Positions 1 to 6,600 of a stretch of 36,693 bases of DNA are shown here, piece after piece. A program made the translations under genes and the position numbers. The notes beneath the pieces are model-generated. The model did no database searches. It was not told the DNA's origin and saw only the letters and a program-made list of their open reading frames with translations. Source of the DNA: CANNDT01 sp945876205 (GTDB taxonomy: Bacteria > Acidobacteriota > Vicinamibacteria > Vicinamibacterales > UBA2999); contig CANNDT010000042.1 of NCBI GenBank assembly GCA_947503365.1, positions 1 to 36,693 of the forward strand, given 5' to 3'. Within the stretch, counting starts at the first letter, position 1. The number at the start of each line of letters is the position of its first letter.

Positions 1-534
1 GTGCACGACGCCCGCGGCGTGCACCGCCATCAGTCCCGACGCGAGATGGCGCGCGTAGCGCAGCGTTTGCGCAAGCGGCAGCGGTCCCTCGGCCAGGGGC
101 GTCGCGAGGTCATCGCCATCGATGTAGGGCATCGAGATGAAGCGGATCCCGTTGACCTCGCCGATGTCGTGGATGCGAATGACGTTCTTATGCGTGATCT
201 GGCGCGCCAGCAGCAGCTCGGTGGTGAACCGCCGTTGCAGCTCCGCGGCCATCCGGACCCCGCCCGGTGCGCCACGCAGCATCTTCAGCGCGACCGACAC
301 GTTGAGCTCGCGATCGAGTGCCTGGTAGACGATCCCCATGCCCCCCGCGCCCAGCGTCTTCACGATGTGGTAGCGCGGTCCGAAGTCGTGGCCGACACGC
401 GGACCTCCGAGCGGAGGCGGCGGCTCGCTGAAGGCGGCTTCGAGGTCCGCAGGCGAGGGCCGGCGCGCGGCCCCGCACGACGGGCAGGCGCCGCCACCGG
501 ACCGGAGTGACTCGCCGCAGGCAACACACGTCAT
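1..534 (-). CDS. Ser/Thr protein kinase with N-terminal zinc ribbon (5' part, cut by window edge)
   Basis: The first 178 residues of a bacterial Hanks-type (PknB-like) kinase read on the minus strand from ATG at 534. The reading is open at the window edge. Residues 3-20 carry two CxxC pairs (C3/C6 and C17/C20), a short zinc ribbon. A linker follows, then the kinase N-lobe: glycine-rich loop GAGGMGIVY at 62-70, the VALK lysine at K84, and the helix-C glutamate probably E106. The visible part stops at VVH, just where the catalytic HRD loop should begin, so the catalytic residues and any sensor domain lie outside. Membership of the family is certain; target and signal are unknown. A zinc ribbon ahead of a kinase domain is common in acidobacterial kinases (family knowledge). 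It diverges from the cytochrome gene at 628. Confidence 0.9.
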   Translation of the reverse strand, partial: MTCVACGESLRSGGGACPSCGAARRPSPADLEAAFSEPPPPLGGPRVGHDFGPRYHIVKTLGAGGMGIVYQALDRELNVSVALKMLRGAPGGVRMAAELQRRFTTELLLARQITHKNVIRIHDIGEVNGIRFISMPYIDGDDLATPLAEGPLPLAQTLRYARHLASGLMAVHAAGVVH

Positions 535-597
535 CGATCCGGAAATCGACAGCCTGGGGACAAACTTGAGCGGCTCTGGGCTGGCCCATCCTCTCGA

Positions 598-616
598 CCA
601 TGCACATAATGCATGG
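598..616. promoter_or_regulatory. Perfect palindrome in the divergent kinase/cytochrome intergenic region
   Basis: Seven-base perfect arms CCATGCA and TGCATGG flank the five bases CATAA. The element overlaps a possible -10 (CATAAT, 605-610) and runs into the Shine-Dalgarno sequence GGAGGAGG (615-622) of the cytochrome gene. A repressor bound here would block the cytochrome promoter. Function is inferred from position and symmetry only. Confidence 0.4.
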
Positions 617-627
617 AGGAGGATCGA

Positions 628-1056
628 ATGTTCATTTCGCGCCTGAGTTTGTGTGCGGCAACACTGCTGCTCGTCGGGGTCAGTCTTCAGGGCCAGCAGG
701 GGGGCGCCGCGTCGGTGGCCATGCCCAAGGGCAACATCGAGCACGGCGAATACCTGGTCGAACGCGTCATCATGTGCTACCAGTGCCACTCGACGCGCGA
801 CGCAGCGGGCAACCTCGTGGCCTCGACCAAGTTCCGCGGCGGACCGATGCCGATGCGCGCGCCGTGGCCGGCCGACTGGCCCAACTTCATCCCCCGCATC
901 GCCGGACTGCCGGGCTACACCGACGCCCAGGCCATGCGCCTGCTGACCCAGGGCGCCATCAAGCGTGACGGCACGCAGCTCCGTCTGCCGATGCCACCGT
1001 TCCACCTGTCGCCCCAGGATGCGGCGGATGTGATCGCGTATCTCAGGTCGCAGTAA
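628..1056 (+). CDS. Secreted mono-heme cytochrome c-like protein
   Basis: 142 residues starting at ATG 628, chosen because GGAGGAGG ends five bases upstream; an ATG at 613 has no such site. A Sec signal peptide covers about residues 1-25. One heme-c attachment motif CYQCH is at C50-H54, and the late Met of LPMPPF (M122), just before the last helix, is the likely distal ligand. Length and order (CxxCH, then Met, then a C-terminal helix ending DVIAYLRSQ) fit a class I cytochrome c acting in the periplasm. The electron partner is unknown. It could serve the large heme/propeller protein encoded next on the same strand, but about 207 bases and a separate promoter lie between them. Confidence 0.85.
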   Translation: MFISRLSLCAATLLLVGVSLQGQQGGAASVAMPKGNIEHGEYLVERVIMCYQCHSTRDAAGNLVASTKFRGGPMPMRAPWPADWPNFIPRIAGLPGYTDAQAMRLLTQGAIKRDGTQLRLPMPPFHLSPQDAADVIAYLRSQ

Positions 1057-1171
1057 GAGTCAGGCTCGCCGCCGGATCGCGTCCAGTCTCCATGGGCCTG
1101 GGCCGGCGGCGGCGACGATCCGAAGCAGGCTCAGCAGATGCGGCGCATATCGAGACATGCGGGCATTGTAG

Positions 1172-1198
1172 GTCCGGCTAAAGCCGGACACTCGTACG
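1172..1198. repeat. Dispersed palindromic repeat, family A (copy 1, intergenic)
   Basis: Arms GTCCGGCT and AGCCGGAC separated by AA, followed by ACTCGTACG. A second copy, with one extra base in the tail, lies at 6536-6563 inside a coding sequence. This copy sits between two plus-strand genes. Confidence 0.75.
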
Positions 1199-1209
1199 AA
1201 AAGGGCTGA

Positions 1210-1238
1210 TTGACAGGGCGACGGACGGGGCGTAGTGT
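1210..1238 (+). promoter_or_regulatory. Probable sigma70-type promoter of the heme/propeller gene
   Basis: A perfect -35 hexamer TTGACA (1210-1215), a 17-base spacer and a weak -10 TAGTGT (1233-1238). A start near 1245 would leave a short leader containing the Shine-Dalgarno sequence GGGAGGAG (1251-1258). Confidence 0.45.
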
Positions 1239-1263
1239 CCCTCTGCTACCGGGAGGAGCTGTC

Positions 1264-3441
1264 ATGACCAGCCGAGCGTTCTACCGGGGAATCCTGCCTG
1301 TCACCTTCACCATCCTCATCGCCGCCTTACTCGTTCGTACCGGCACGGGCCAGGCGCCGGCCGCCACGGTGGCCGTCGACGCTGACGACATCGGCGGCAT
1401 CGTCACCGGGCCCCGCGGGCCCGAAGCGGGCGTCTGGGTGATTGCTGAAACCCGCGACCTGCCGACCCGACTGATTAAGAGCGTCGTCACCGACGACCAG
1501 GGGCGGTATCTCGTACCGGATCTGCCCAGGGCGAGCTACGACGTGTGGGTTCGCGGCTACGGCCTGGTGGATTCGCCGAAGACGCAATCCGCGCCAGGCA
1601 AGACGTTGAACTTGAAAGCGGTGCCCGCGCCGAACGCGCGAGCGGCCGCCGAGTACTATCCGGCGCAGTACTGGTTCGGCCTGCTGCAGCTTCCGCCGAA
1701 GAGCGACTTCCCCGGCACCGGCACGGGCCCGGGAGGCAACGGCATCTCGCCCAGCATCCGCAGCCAGGGCGAATGGGTTCGCAACGTCGTCAACACTGAC
1801 GGCTGCACCGCCTGCCATCAGCTCGGCAACAAGGCGACGCGCGAAATCCCCAGGGCGCTCGGCTCTTTCGAGTCCTCCACTGATGCCTGGGATCGCCGCA
1901 TTCACTCGGGCCAGGCCGGCGGCCAGATGAGCGCACGCCTTGATTCCGTGGGACGTCCGCGCGCCCTTGAAATGTTTGCCGACTGGACCGACCGCATTGC
2001 CCAGGGCGAGCTCCCCGCCACCGCGCCGCCCCGTCCGCAGGGCCGCGAGCGCAACGTCGTCGTGACGATGTGGGACTGGGCCGATCCGAAGGCCTACCTG
2101 CACGACGAGATTGCGAGCGACAAGCGCAACCCGACGGTCAACGCGAACGGACCGATCTACGGCGCGCTCGAAAACGCCGCCGACTACGTGCCGGTCGTCG
2201 ATCCGACGCGCAACACCGCGACGCAGGTAAAGCTCCAGGTGCGCGACCCGAAGACGCCAAGCGAAGGCGACGTGAAGCCGTCGAAGCCCTCACCGTACTG
2301 GGGCGACGAAGCGATTTGGACTTCGCAGTCGGTGGCCCACAGCTTCGCCATGGACAAGCAGGAACGCGTCTGGATCGCGGCGCGCGTCCGGACGCCGCAG
2401 ACGTCCGCCTTCTGCCGGGCGGGGTCCGAACATCCATCCGCCAGGGCATTCCCGATCAACCAGAGCAACCGGCAGATGCAGATGTACGACCCGAAGACGA
2501 AGAAGGTGACGACGATCGACACCTGCTTCGGGACGCATCACCTCAACTTCGACAACAACGATGTCCTCTGGTATACCGGCTCCGGTCCGGTCGAGGGGTG
2601 GTTCGACACGCGCATCTACGACAAGACGGGCGACGAGAAGCTGGCGCAGGGCTGGACGGTGCTCGTCCTCGACACCAACGGCAACGGCAGGCGCGACGCG
2701 TACGTCGAAGCCGACCAGCCGGTCGATCCCACCAAGGACAAGCGGGTGATCGCGCCGTTCTACGGCGTGGCGCCGGCGTCCGACGGCTCGGTCTGGGGAT
2801 CGGTGTTGGGGATGCCGGGTTCGCTCGTGCGCATCGTTCCCGGACCGAATCCCACCGTGACGGCGCTCTCGGAAATCTACGAGGTACCCTTCCAGGATCC
2901 GAAGGCCGCGGGCTCTGGCTTTGCTCCGCGTGGCATGGACGTCGACACCAGCAACGTCGTCTGGACGACGCTCTCGAGCGGACAACTGGCCAGCTTCGAT
3001 CGCCGCAAGTGCAGGGGTCCGCTCAACGGTCCGAACGCGACCGGCAAGCAGTGCCCCGAAGGGTGGGCGTTCTACGCGTACCCGGGTCCGAACCACAAGG
3101 GCGCGGTCGACAGCGCGAGCGCCGATGAGGCGTACTACAACTTCGTTGACCGCTTCGACATGCTCGGGGTCGGCAAGGATGCGTCGCTCGCCACGGGCAA
3201 CGAGTCAGAGGCGATGCTCGCGCTCGTGAACGGTCAGTTCCTCACCTTCCGCGTGCCGTACCCGATGGGCTTCTACGGCAAGGGCATCGACGGCCGGATA
3301 GACGATGCGAATGCGGGATGGAAGGGCAAGGGCATCTACACGACATATGCGACGCGGGCGCCGTTCCACATGGAAGGTGGAAAAGGGACGACGAGCAAGC
3401 TGGTGAAGTTCCAGGTGAGGCCGAGCCCGCTAGCGAAGTAG
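1264..3441 (+). CDS. Exported carboxypeptidase-regulatory-like / heme-c / beta-propeller protein
   Basis: 725 residues from ATG 1264, preceded by GGGAGGAG at a good distance; an upstream in-frame start at 1210 overlaps the promoter and is not preferred. Order of parts: Sec signal (about 1-30); a carboxypeptidase-regulatory-like Ig-type fold (about 42-115, with VTDDQGRYLVPDLP); one heme motif CTACH at C181-H185; then a long region from about 350 with propeller-like blades (VAHSFAMDKQERVWIAARV and similar). The architecture matches the gene at 4267-6066 of this window, whose propeller resembles virginiamycin B lyase. Such proteins are often annotated as streptogramin lyases, but lyase activity is not supported here; a heme-bearing periplasmic binding or oxidation protein is more likely. 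Substrate unknown. Confidence 0.8.
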   Translation: MTSRAFYRGILPVTFTILIAALLVRTGTGQAPAATVAVDADDIGGIVTGPRGPEAGVWVIAETRDLPTRLIKSVVTDDQGRYLVPDLPRASYDVWVRGYGLVDSPKTQSAPGKTLNLKAVPAPNARAAAEYYPAQYWFGLLQLPPKSDFPGTGTGPGGNGISPSIRSQGEWVRNVVNTDGCTACHQLGNKATREIPRALGSFESSTDAWDRRIHSGQAGGQMSARLDSVGRPRALEMFADWTDRIAQGELPATAPPRPQGRERNVVVTMWDWADPKAYLHDEIASDKRNPTVNANGPIYGALENAADYVPVVDPTRNTATQVKLQVRDPKTPSEGDVKPSKPSPYWGDEAIWTSQSVAHSFAMDKQERVWIAARVRTPQTSAFCRAGSEHPSARAFPINQSNRQMQMYDPKTKKVTTIDTCFGTHHLNFDNNDVLWYTGSGPVEGWFDTRIYDKTGDEKLAQGWTVLVLDTNGNGRRDAYVEADQPVDPTKDKRVIAPFYGVAPASDGSVWGSVLGMPGSLVRIVPGPNPTVTALSEIYEVPFQDPKAAGSGFAPRGMDVDTSNVVWTTLSSGQLASFDRRKCRGPLNGPNATGKQCPEGWAFYAYPGPNHKGAVDSASADEAYYNFVDRFDMLGVGKDASLATGNESEAMLALVNGQFLTFRVPYPMGFYGKGIDGRIDDANAGWKGKGIYTTYATRAPFHMEGGKGTTSKLVKFQVRPSPLAK

Positions 3442-3446
3442 TCTTT

Positions 3447-3533
3447 AACCACGAAGAACACGAAGGTCACGAAGAACACGAACAAACTATTTTTTAGTTC
3501 ATGATCTTCGTGATCTTCGTGACCTTCGTGGTT
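3447..3533. repeat. CACGAAG-periodic inverted repeat, family B (copy 1, between convergent genes)
   Basis: The left arm is a run of nine-base units of the type CACGAAGAA/CACGAAGGT; the right arm is its complement (TTCGTGATC units), with outer arms AACCACGAAG (3447-3456) and CTTCGTGGTT (3524-3533). It lies between the stops of two convergent genes and could fold as a long hairpin and act as a bidirectional terminator. Other copies are at 10407-10499 and 11942-12056. Confidence 0.8.
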
Positions 3534-3544
3534 ATCAGGTCGAT

Positions 3545-4270
3545 TTACTGGCAGGTGTCGGTGACGCGCGTTCGGTTGCGATCGGCGTCGATGCTGTAGC
3601 GCACCCTGACTCCCTTGTCATCGAAGATCTCGAGCGACTGCTGAAACTGCAGCGCCGGCGGCGAGCCTGCGGGGACGTTGGCTTCGAGGATATACAGGCG
3701 GCTCGCGTGGAGAAAGATCCCGATGCTCGTCTGGGTCTTGTCGGCGTTCACGAGGTAGATCTCGTGCCCTTCGATGCGATCGGCCTGGGCGTAGGCGTCG
3801 TACTTGACCTCGATGCCCGGCCGCTTGCGAACACTCCACGCCGCCCACGCGATTGAGCCGAGCACGTCTGTCGTACCCGCGTCGCCGGTGCCGACCTTCT
3901 GGTAATTCACGACCGTCACAGAATAGCTGCGGGCGCCGTCCTTCACCGTATAGACCTTGGCGGGCAGCACCGCGCCCCTCCACGACGTGTAGGTGGTCTC
4001 GCGAACGTCGGGCTGACCAGGCAGGTTCACGCCAAAGCGCTCGGCCTTGTCGACGAATTCAGTCCAGTCGGCGGCGAAGACCGACGCCTGACTGCACACG
4101 ACCCACGCGACCGCAAGCGCGACGCCTCTCACCGCCACGGCACACCGAGACCCGCCTCCGCCAAGGCTACGGCGCGGCAAGCTCGCATCGGCTTGGGGCG
4201 CCGAAGCCGTAGGCGAAGGTGACTGCCTCGGAGCCTCGGTGTGTCGTCTCGTTAGAGTCATGAGAGTCAT
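3545..4270 (-). CDS. Secreted protein of unknown family (paralogue of 31608-32306)
   Basis: 241 residues if started at ATG 4270, whose ATGA overlaps the stop of the upstream gene, so translation is probably coupled. The first 45 residues or so are low-complexity and include an imperfect inverted repeat. The likely export signal comes after them, about 46-67, ending SQASVFA. A GTG near 4137 would start directly at that signal and may be the ancestral start. The mature part opens ADWTEFVDKAERFGVNLPGQ and continues with YSVTVVNYQKV and, later, RLYILEANVP. The protein at 31608-32306 has matching stretches (QDWVEYKNIEDGFQIAFPSQ, FSVTVVDYRGI, RLYILEATAP). I do not recognise a named domain. It ends a four-gene operon with a SoxC-type enzyme. 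Confidence 0.8.
   Translation of the reverse strand: MTLMTLTRRHTEAPRQSPSPTASAPQADASLPRRSLGGGGSRCAVAVRGVALAVAWVVCSQASVFAADWTEFVDKAERFGVNLPGQPDVRETTYTSWRGAVLPAKVYTVKDGARSYSVTVVNYQKVGTGDAGTTDVLGSIAWAAWSVRKRPGIEVKYDAYAQADRIEGHEIYLVNADKTQTSIGIFLHASRLYILEANVPAGSPPALQFQQSLEIFDDKGVRVRYSIDADRNRTRVTDTCQ
4155..4219. repeat. Imperfect inverted repeat inside the 5' end of the secreted unknown
   Basis: CCTCCGCCAAGGCTACGGCG on the left is roughly complementary to CGCCGAAGCCGTAGGCGAAG on the right, with about 24 bases between. It encodes the unusual Ser/Ala/Pro-rich N-terminal extension. There is no second full copy in the window, so its status as a dispersed repeat is an inference. Confidence 0.4.
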
Positions 4271-6066
4271 TCAACGGGCTCCACTTTGATCAGCGTCGCG
4301 CCGAGATTGTTGCCGACCCAGAACGCCGGTGTGCTCGTCGAGTTGTCGACGTTCACGCGGCGGACGTTGGTCCATCTGGGCAGCAGGTACTCGACGGTCT
4401 CGCCGGTCCTGGTGTTGACGCGGACGATGCGGTCGTTGTTCATGCCGCCGGCCCAGGCGTAGCCGGCCTTGTCGGAGACGGCGTCGTAGACGTTGGTCCA
4501 GGGCGTCGACACCGGCCACTCCTGGAACTTCTCGGTCTTCGTATCGAACATGCCGATCTTGTTCGCGCGGAACTCGGCGAACCAGAGACGGTCCTGCGCG
4601 TCCATGTGACCGCGGCGCGGGCCGGCGTTCGCCGTCGGCGTGGCAAACGGCGTCACCTGCTTCGTCTTGCCGTCGATCCGGATGATGTAGGTGCCGTTCA
4701 GATTCATCCCGAAGAAGTTGTTCTTCGAGTCGGACGCCACGCCGTAGGAGGTGAGCTCCTTCACGAGCTTCTTGTCTTTCAGCCCCACCGAATAGTCGAC
4801 GGTCTTCCACTCGCCGGTCCTGGTGTCCACCTGGTACTCGTCATCGCCGCCGATCCAGACCTGGCCGTCCTGGTCGTTGTTGATCGGCATCACCATCGCG
4901 ATGCGGGCGTCGTCTCGCTCGAGGAACCTCGGCGAACCCCAGGTTTGGAACTGCTTCGCCCTGGTGTCGAACTTTGCGAGGCTCCCCTGGTACATCGTGC
5001 CCATCCAGACGTTGCCTTGCTTGTCGAGCACCACGTCAAGCGATCCGAGCGGCGCGTTGGGCTTGGTGATCGGCAGCGGATATTCGGTGGCCTTGCCGGT
5101 CCGGGGATCGAGCACGCCAAGCACGTGCGTGCCGAAGTCGCCGTACCAGATCATCCCGTTCGCATCCGCGACGGCATCATGGGGCAGCGCCTCCGGGCGC
5201 GGCAGGTCGTATTCGGTTACGACGACGCGCGTCGATTTGCCGGAGGGACGCGGATAGGTCTTGAGCGGGTAGCTCCAGGTCGTTCGTCCACCACTCAGGT
5301 TGACCGCCGCGAGATAGTCGGCGGTCTGCTTCACGAGCTCCGCCGCGACCGGCGGCGCGCCTTCGCGTCCGTCCATGCTCTGCGCCAGAATCGCGCTGCC
5401 GGTGCCCTTGCCGGGCCGGAGCTGCGGCCGCATCGGCGTGCTGCCCTGTGAGTAGCGCGCCATGCGGTTGATGACCGGCACCCACTGCTCCGCAGTGAAC
5501 GTGGAACGGACGACCGGCTGCAGGCTGTGGCACTGCGTGCAGTTCAACAACCCGAACTTGATCTCGTTGCTGCCGGGCCAGCTCATGAACCACTCGCCGT
5601 TGGTCAGTTGCGCGGCCAGGTCCTTCGTCTTCTGCAGCGTGATATCCGCCTGCGTCGTCTTTCCGGCCGCGACGGAGGTCCGGATCGTCGAGCCGACCCA
5701 GGGCTCGTTCCTGAATTTCTCGAATTTCGCGTCGGGTCGCGCGTCGATCTTCGTCGGCGCCGCAAGCTCGTATCCGGTGGCGCGGATGCGCACGTCGTAT
5801 TCGCCGGGGGCCACCCTGTTCTGCGGAAAGGTGTAGCGGCCCTGCGCATCGCTGATGACGCTCACCGCGATCGTCGATCCGACGCGCTTGGCCGTGACGA
5901 CGACGCCCTCCATCTTCGGCTCGCTCGCCGAGCTCACCGTGCCGGTCAAAGCCGCCGTCGGCGATTGCGCCCCCATCACTGCGAAGGCTTGCGCCAGCCC
6001 GCACGTGATTGCTGCGACACACAGCCACGGAGACACAGAGACACGGAGTTTCCTGGTAAGCCTCAT
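4267..6066 (-). CDS. Exported regulatory-like domain / heme-c / Vgb-lyase-like propeller protein
   Basis: 599 residues. ATG 6066 lies directly next to the stop of the upstream cytochrome gene. Signal peptide about 1-33, partly encoded by a repeat (6024-6048). A carboxypeptidase-regulatory-like domain follows (about 36-145, with VISDAQGRYTFPQ), then one heme motif CTQCH at C176-H180 in a cytochrome-like segment. From about 275 to the end there are propeller blades of the virginiamycin B lyase type (ALPHDAVADANGMIWYGDFG, GNVWMGTMYQGSLAKFDTRA, DRLWFAEFRANKIGMFDTKT). True Vgb enzymes are soluble lyases without heme, so the heme and the operon with SoxCD-like genes point to a redox or binding role in the periplasm. 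It shares its layout with 1264-3441. Confidence 0.85.
   Translation of the reverse strand: MRLTRKLRVSVSPWLCVAAITCGLAQAFAVMGAQSPTAALTGTVSSASEPKMEGVVVTAKRVGSTIAVSVISDAQGRYTFPQNRVAPGEYDVRIRATGYELAAPTKIDARPDAKFEKFRNEPWVGSTIRTSVAAGKTTQADITLQKTKDLAAQLTNGEWFMSWPGSNEIKFGLLNCTQCHSLQPVVRSTFTAEQWVPVINRMARYSQGSTPMRPQLRPGKGTGSAILAQSMDGREGAPPVAAELVKQTADYLAAVNLSGGRTTWSYPLKTYPRPSGKSTRVVVTEYDLPRPEALPHDAVADANGMIWYGDFGTHVLGVLDPRTGKATEYPLPITKPNAPLGSLDVVLDKQGNVWMGTMYQGSLAKFDTRAKQFQTWGSPRFLERDDARIAMVMPINNDQDGQVWIGGDDEYQVDTRTGEWKTVDYSVGLKDKKLVKELTSYGVASDSKNNFFGMNLNGTYIIRIDGKTKQVTPFATPTANAGPRRGHMDAQDRLWFAEFRANKIGMFDTKTEKFQEWPVSTPWTNVYDAVSDKAGYAWAGGMNNDRIVRVNTRTGETVEYLLPRWTNVRRVNVDNSTSTPAFWVGNNLGATLIKVEPVE
6024..6048. 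repeat. GAGACACAGAGACACGGAG-type repeat, family C, inside a signal-peptide coding region
   Basis: A run of related units (CACGGAGA, CACAGAGA, CACGGAG). On the minus strand it is read as RVSVSPWLC, residues 8-16 of the heme/propeller protein. The motif looks like a widespread dispersed repeat of environmental bacteria (from memory); only one copy is in this window. Confidence 0.55.
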
Positions 6067-6600
6067 TTACGGCATCCTCTCGGGAAAGCGCGCGATGAAC
6101 CCGTCGCGGTTCGGCATGCGGACCTTCGGCAGCGTCTGCGCATTCATGACGTCGTTCTCGCCGATGATCTTGTTGAGCGACAGCAGGTACGCCGTGAGTG
6201 CGTAGACCTCGTCATTGGTGAGCGAGCGCGGCTTCGGCCACGGCATCGCCCGGCGGGTGAAGTCGAAGATCGTCGTCGCCGATGGCCAGAAGTTGGCGAT
6301 GGTCTTCGTCGTTTCGATCCCGCTGGTGAGCGGCGCACCGCCGACGAGCGCCGCGGCGGATCCGCCCTTCCCCGCCTCGCCGTGACAGACGGCGCACTTG
6401 GTCGCATACGTCGCCGCACCCTGCTGCGGCGTGCCGCTGCCCGCGGGAAGGCCGGTGCCGTCGGGCAGGATGCTGATGTCCCAGGCGGCGACGTCGGCCT
6501 CGGAGATCGGCGTGCCCAGGCCCTGGGCGATCACGGTCCGGCTGAAGCCGGACACTACGTACGCCAGTGCGCAGATGACGAATGCGCTACGAGTAGACAT
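6067..6600 (-). CDS. SoxD-like mono-heme cytochrome c subunit
   Basis: 177 residues from ATG 6600; a longer frame upstream only reads through the preceding gene. Signal peptide about 1-26. The mature part resembles the first half of SoxD, the cytochrome subunit of sulfane dehydrogenase: LGTPISEADVAAWDISILPD, then GTGLPAGSG, heme motif CAVCH at C69-H73, WPSATTIFDFTRRAMPW with likely distal Met M119, LTNDEVYALTAYLLS, and VRMPNRDGF near the end. Classical SoxD has two hemes and about 380 residues; this protein stops after the first heme domain. It overlaps the SoxC-type gene by 14 bases and touches the next gene, so all are translated from one message. It probably takes electrons from the molybdoenzyme to the respiratory chain. 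Confidence 0.87.
   Translation of the reverse strand: MSTRSAFVICALAYVVSGFSRTVIAQGLGTPISEADVAAWDISILPDGTGLPAGSGTPQQGAATYATKCAVCHGEAGKGGSAAALVGGAPLTSGIETTKTIANFWPSATTIFDFTRRAMPWPKPRSLTNDEVYALTAYLLSLNKIIGENDVMNAQTLPKVRMPNRDGFIARFPERMP
6536..6563. repeat. Dispersed palindromic repeat, family A (copy 2, inside a signal-peptide coding region)
   Basis: GTCCGGCT-GA-AGCCGGAC followed by ACTACGTACG, matching the copy at 1172-1198 except for the loop and one inserted base. On the minus strand it is read as YVVSGFSRT, residues 14-22 of the SoxD-like cytochrome. Confidence 0.8.

Noticed and set aside
3447..3533. Regular CACGAAG units considered as CRISPR or tandem repeat array
   Set aside because: Units are nine bases long, have no spacers, and are arranged as inverted arms.
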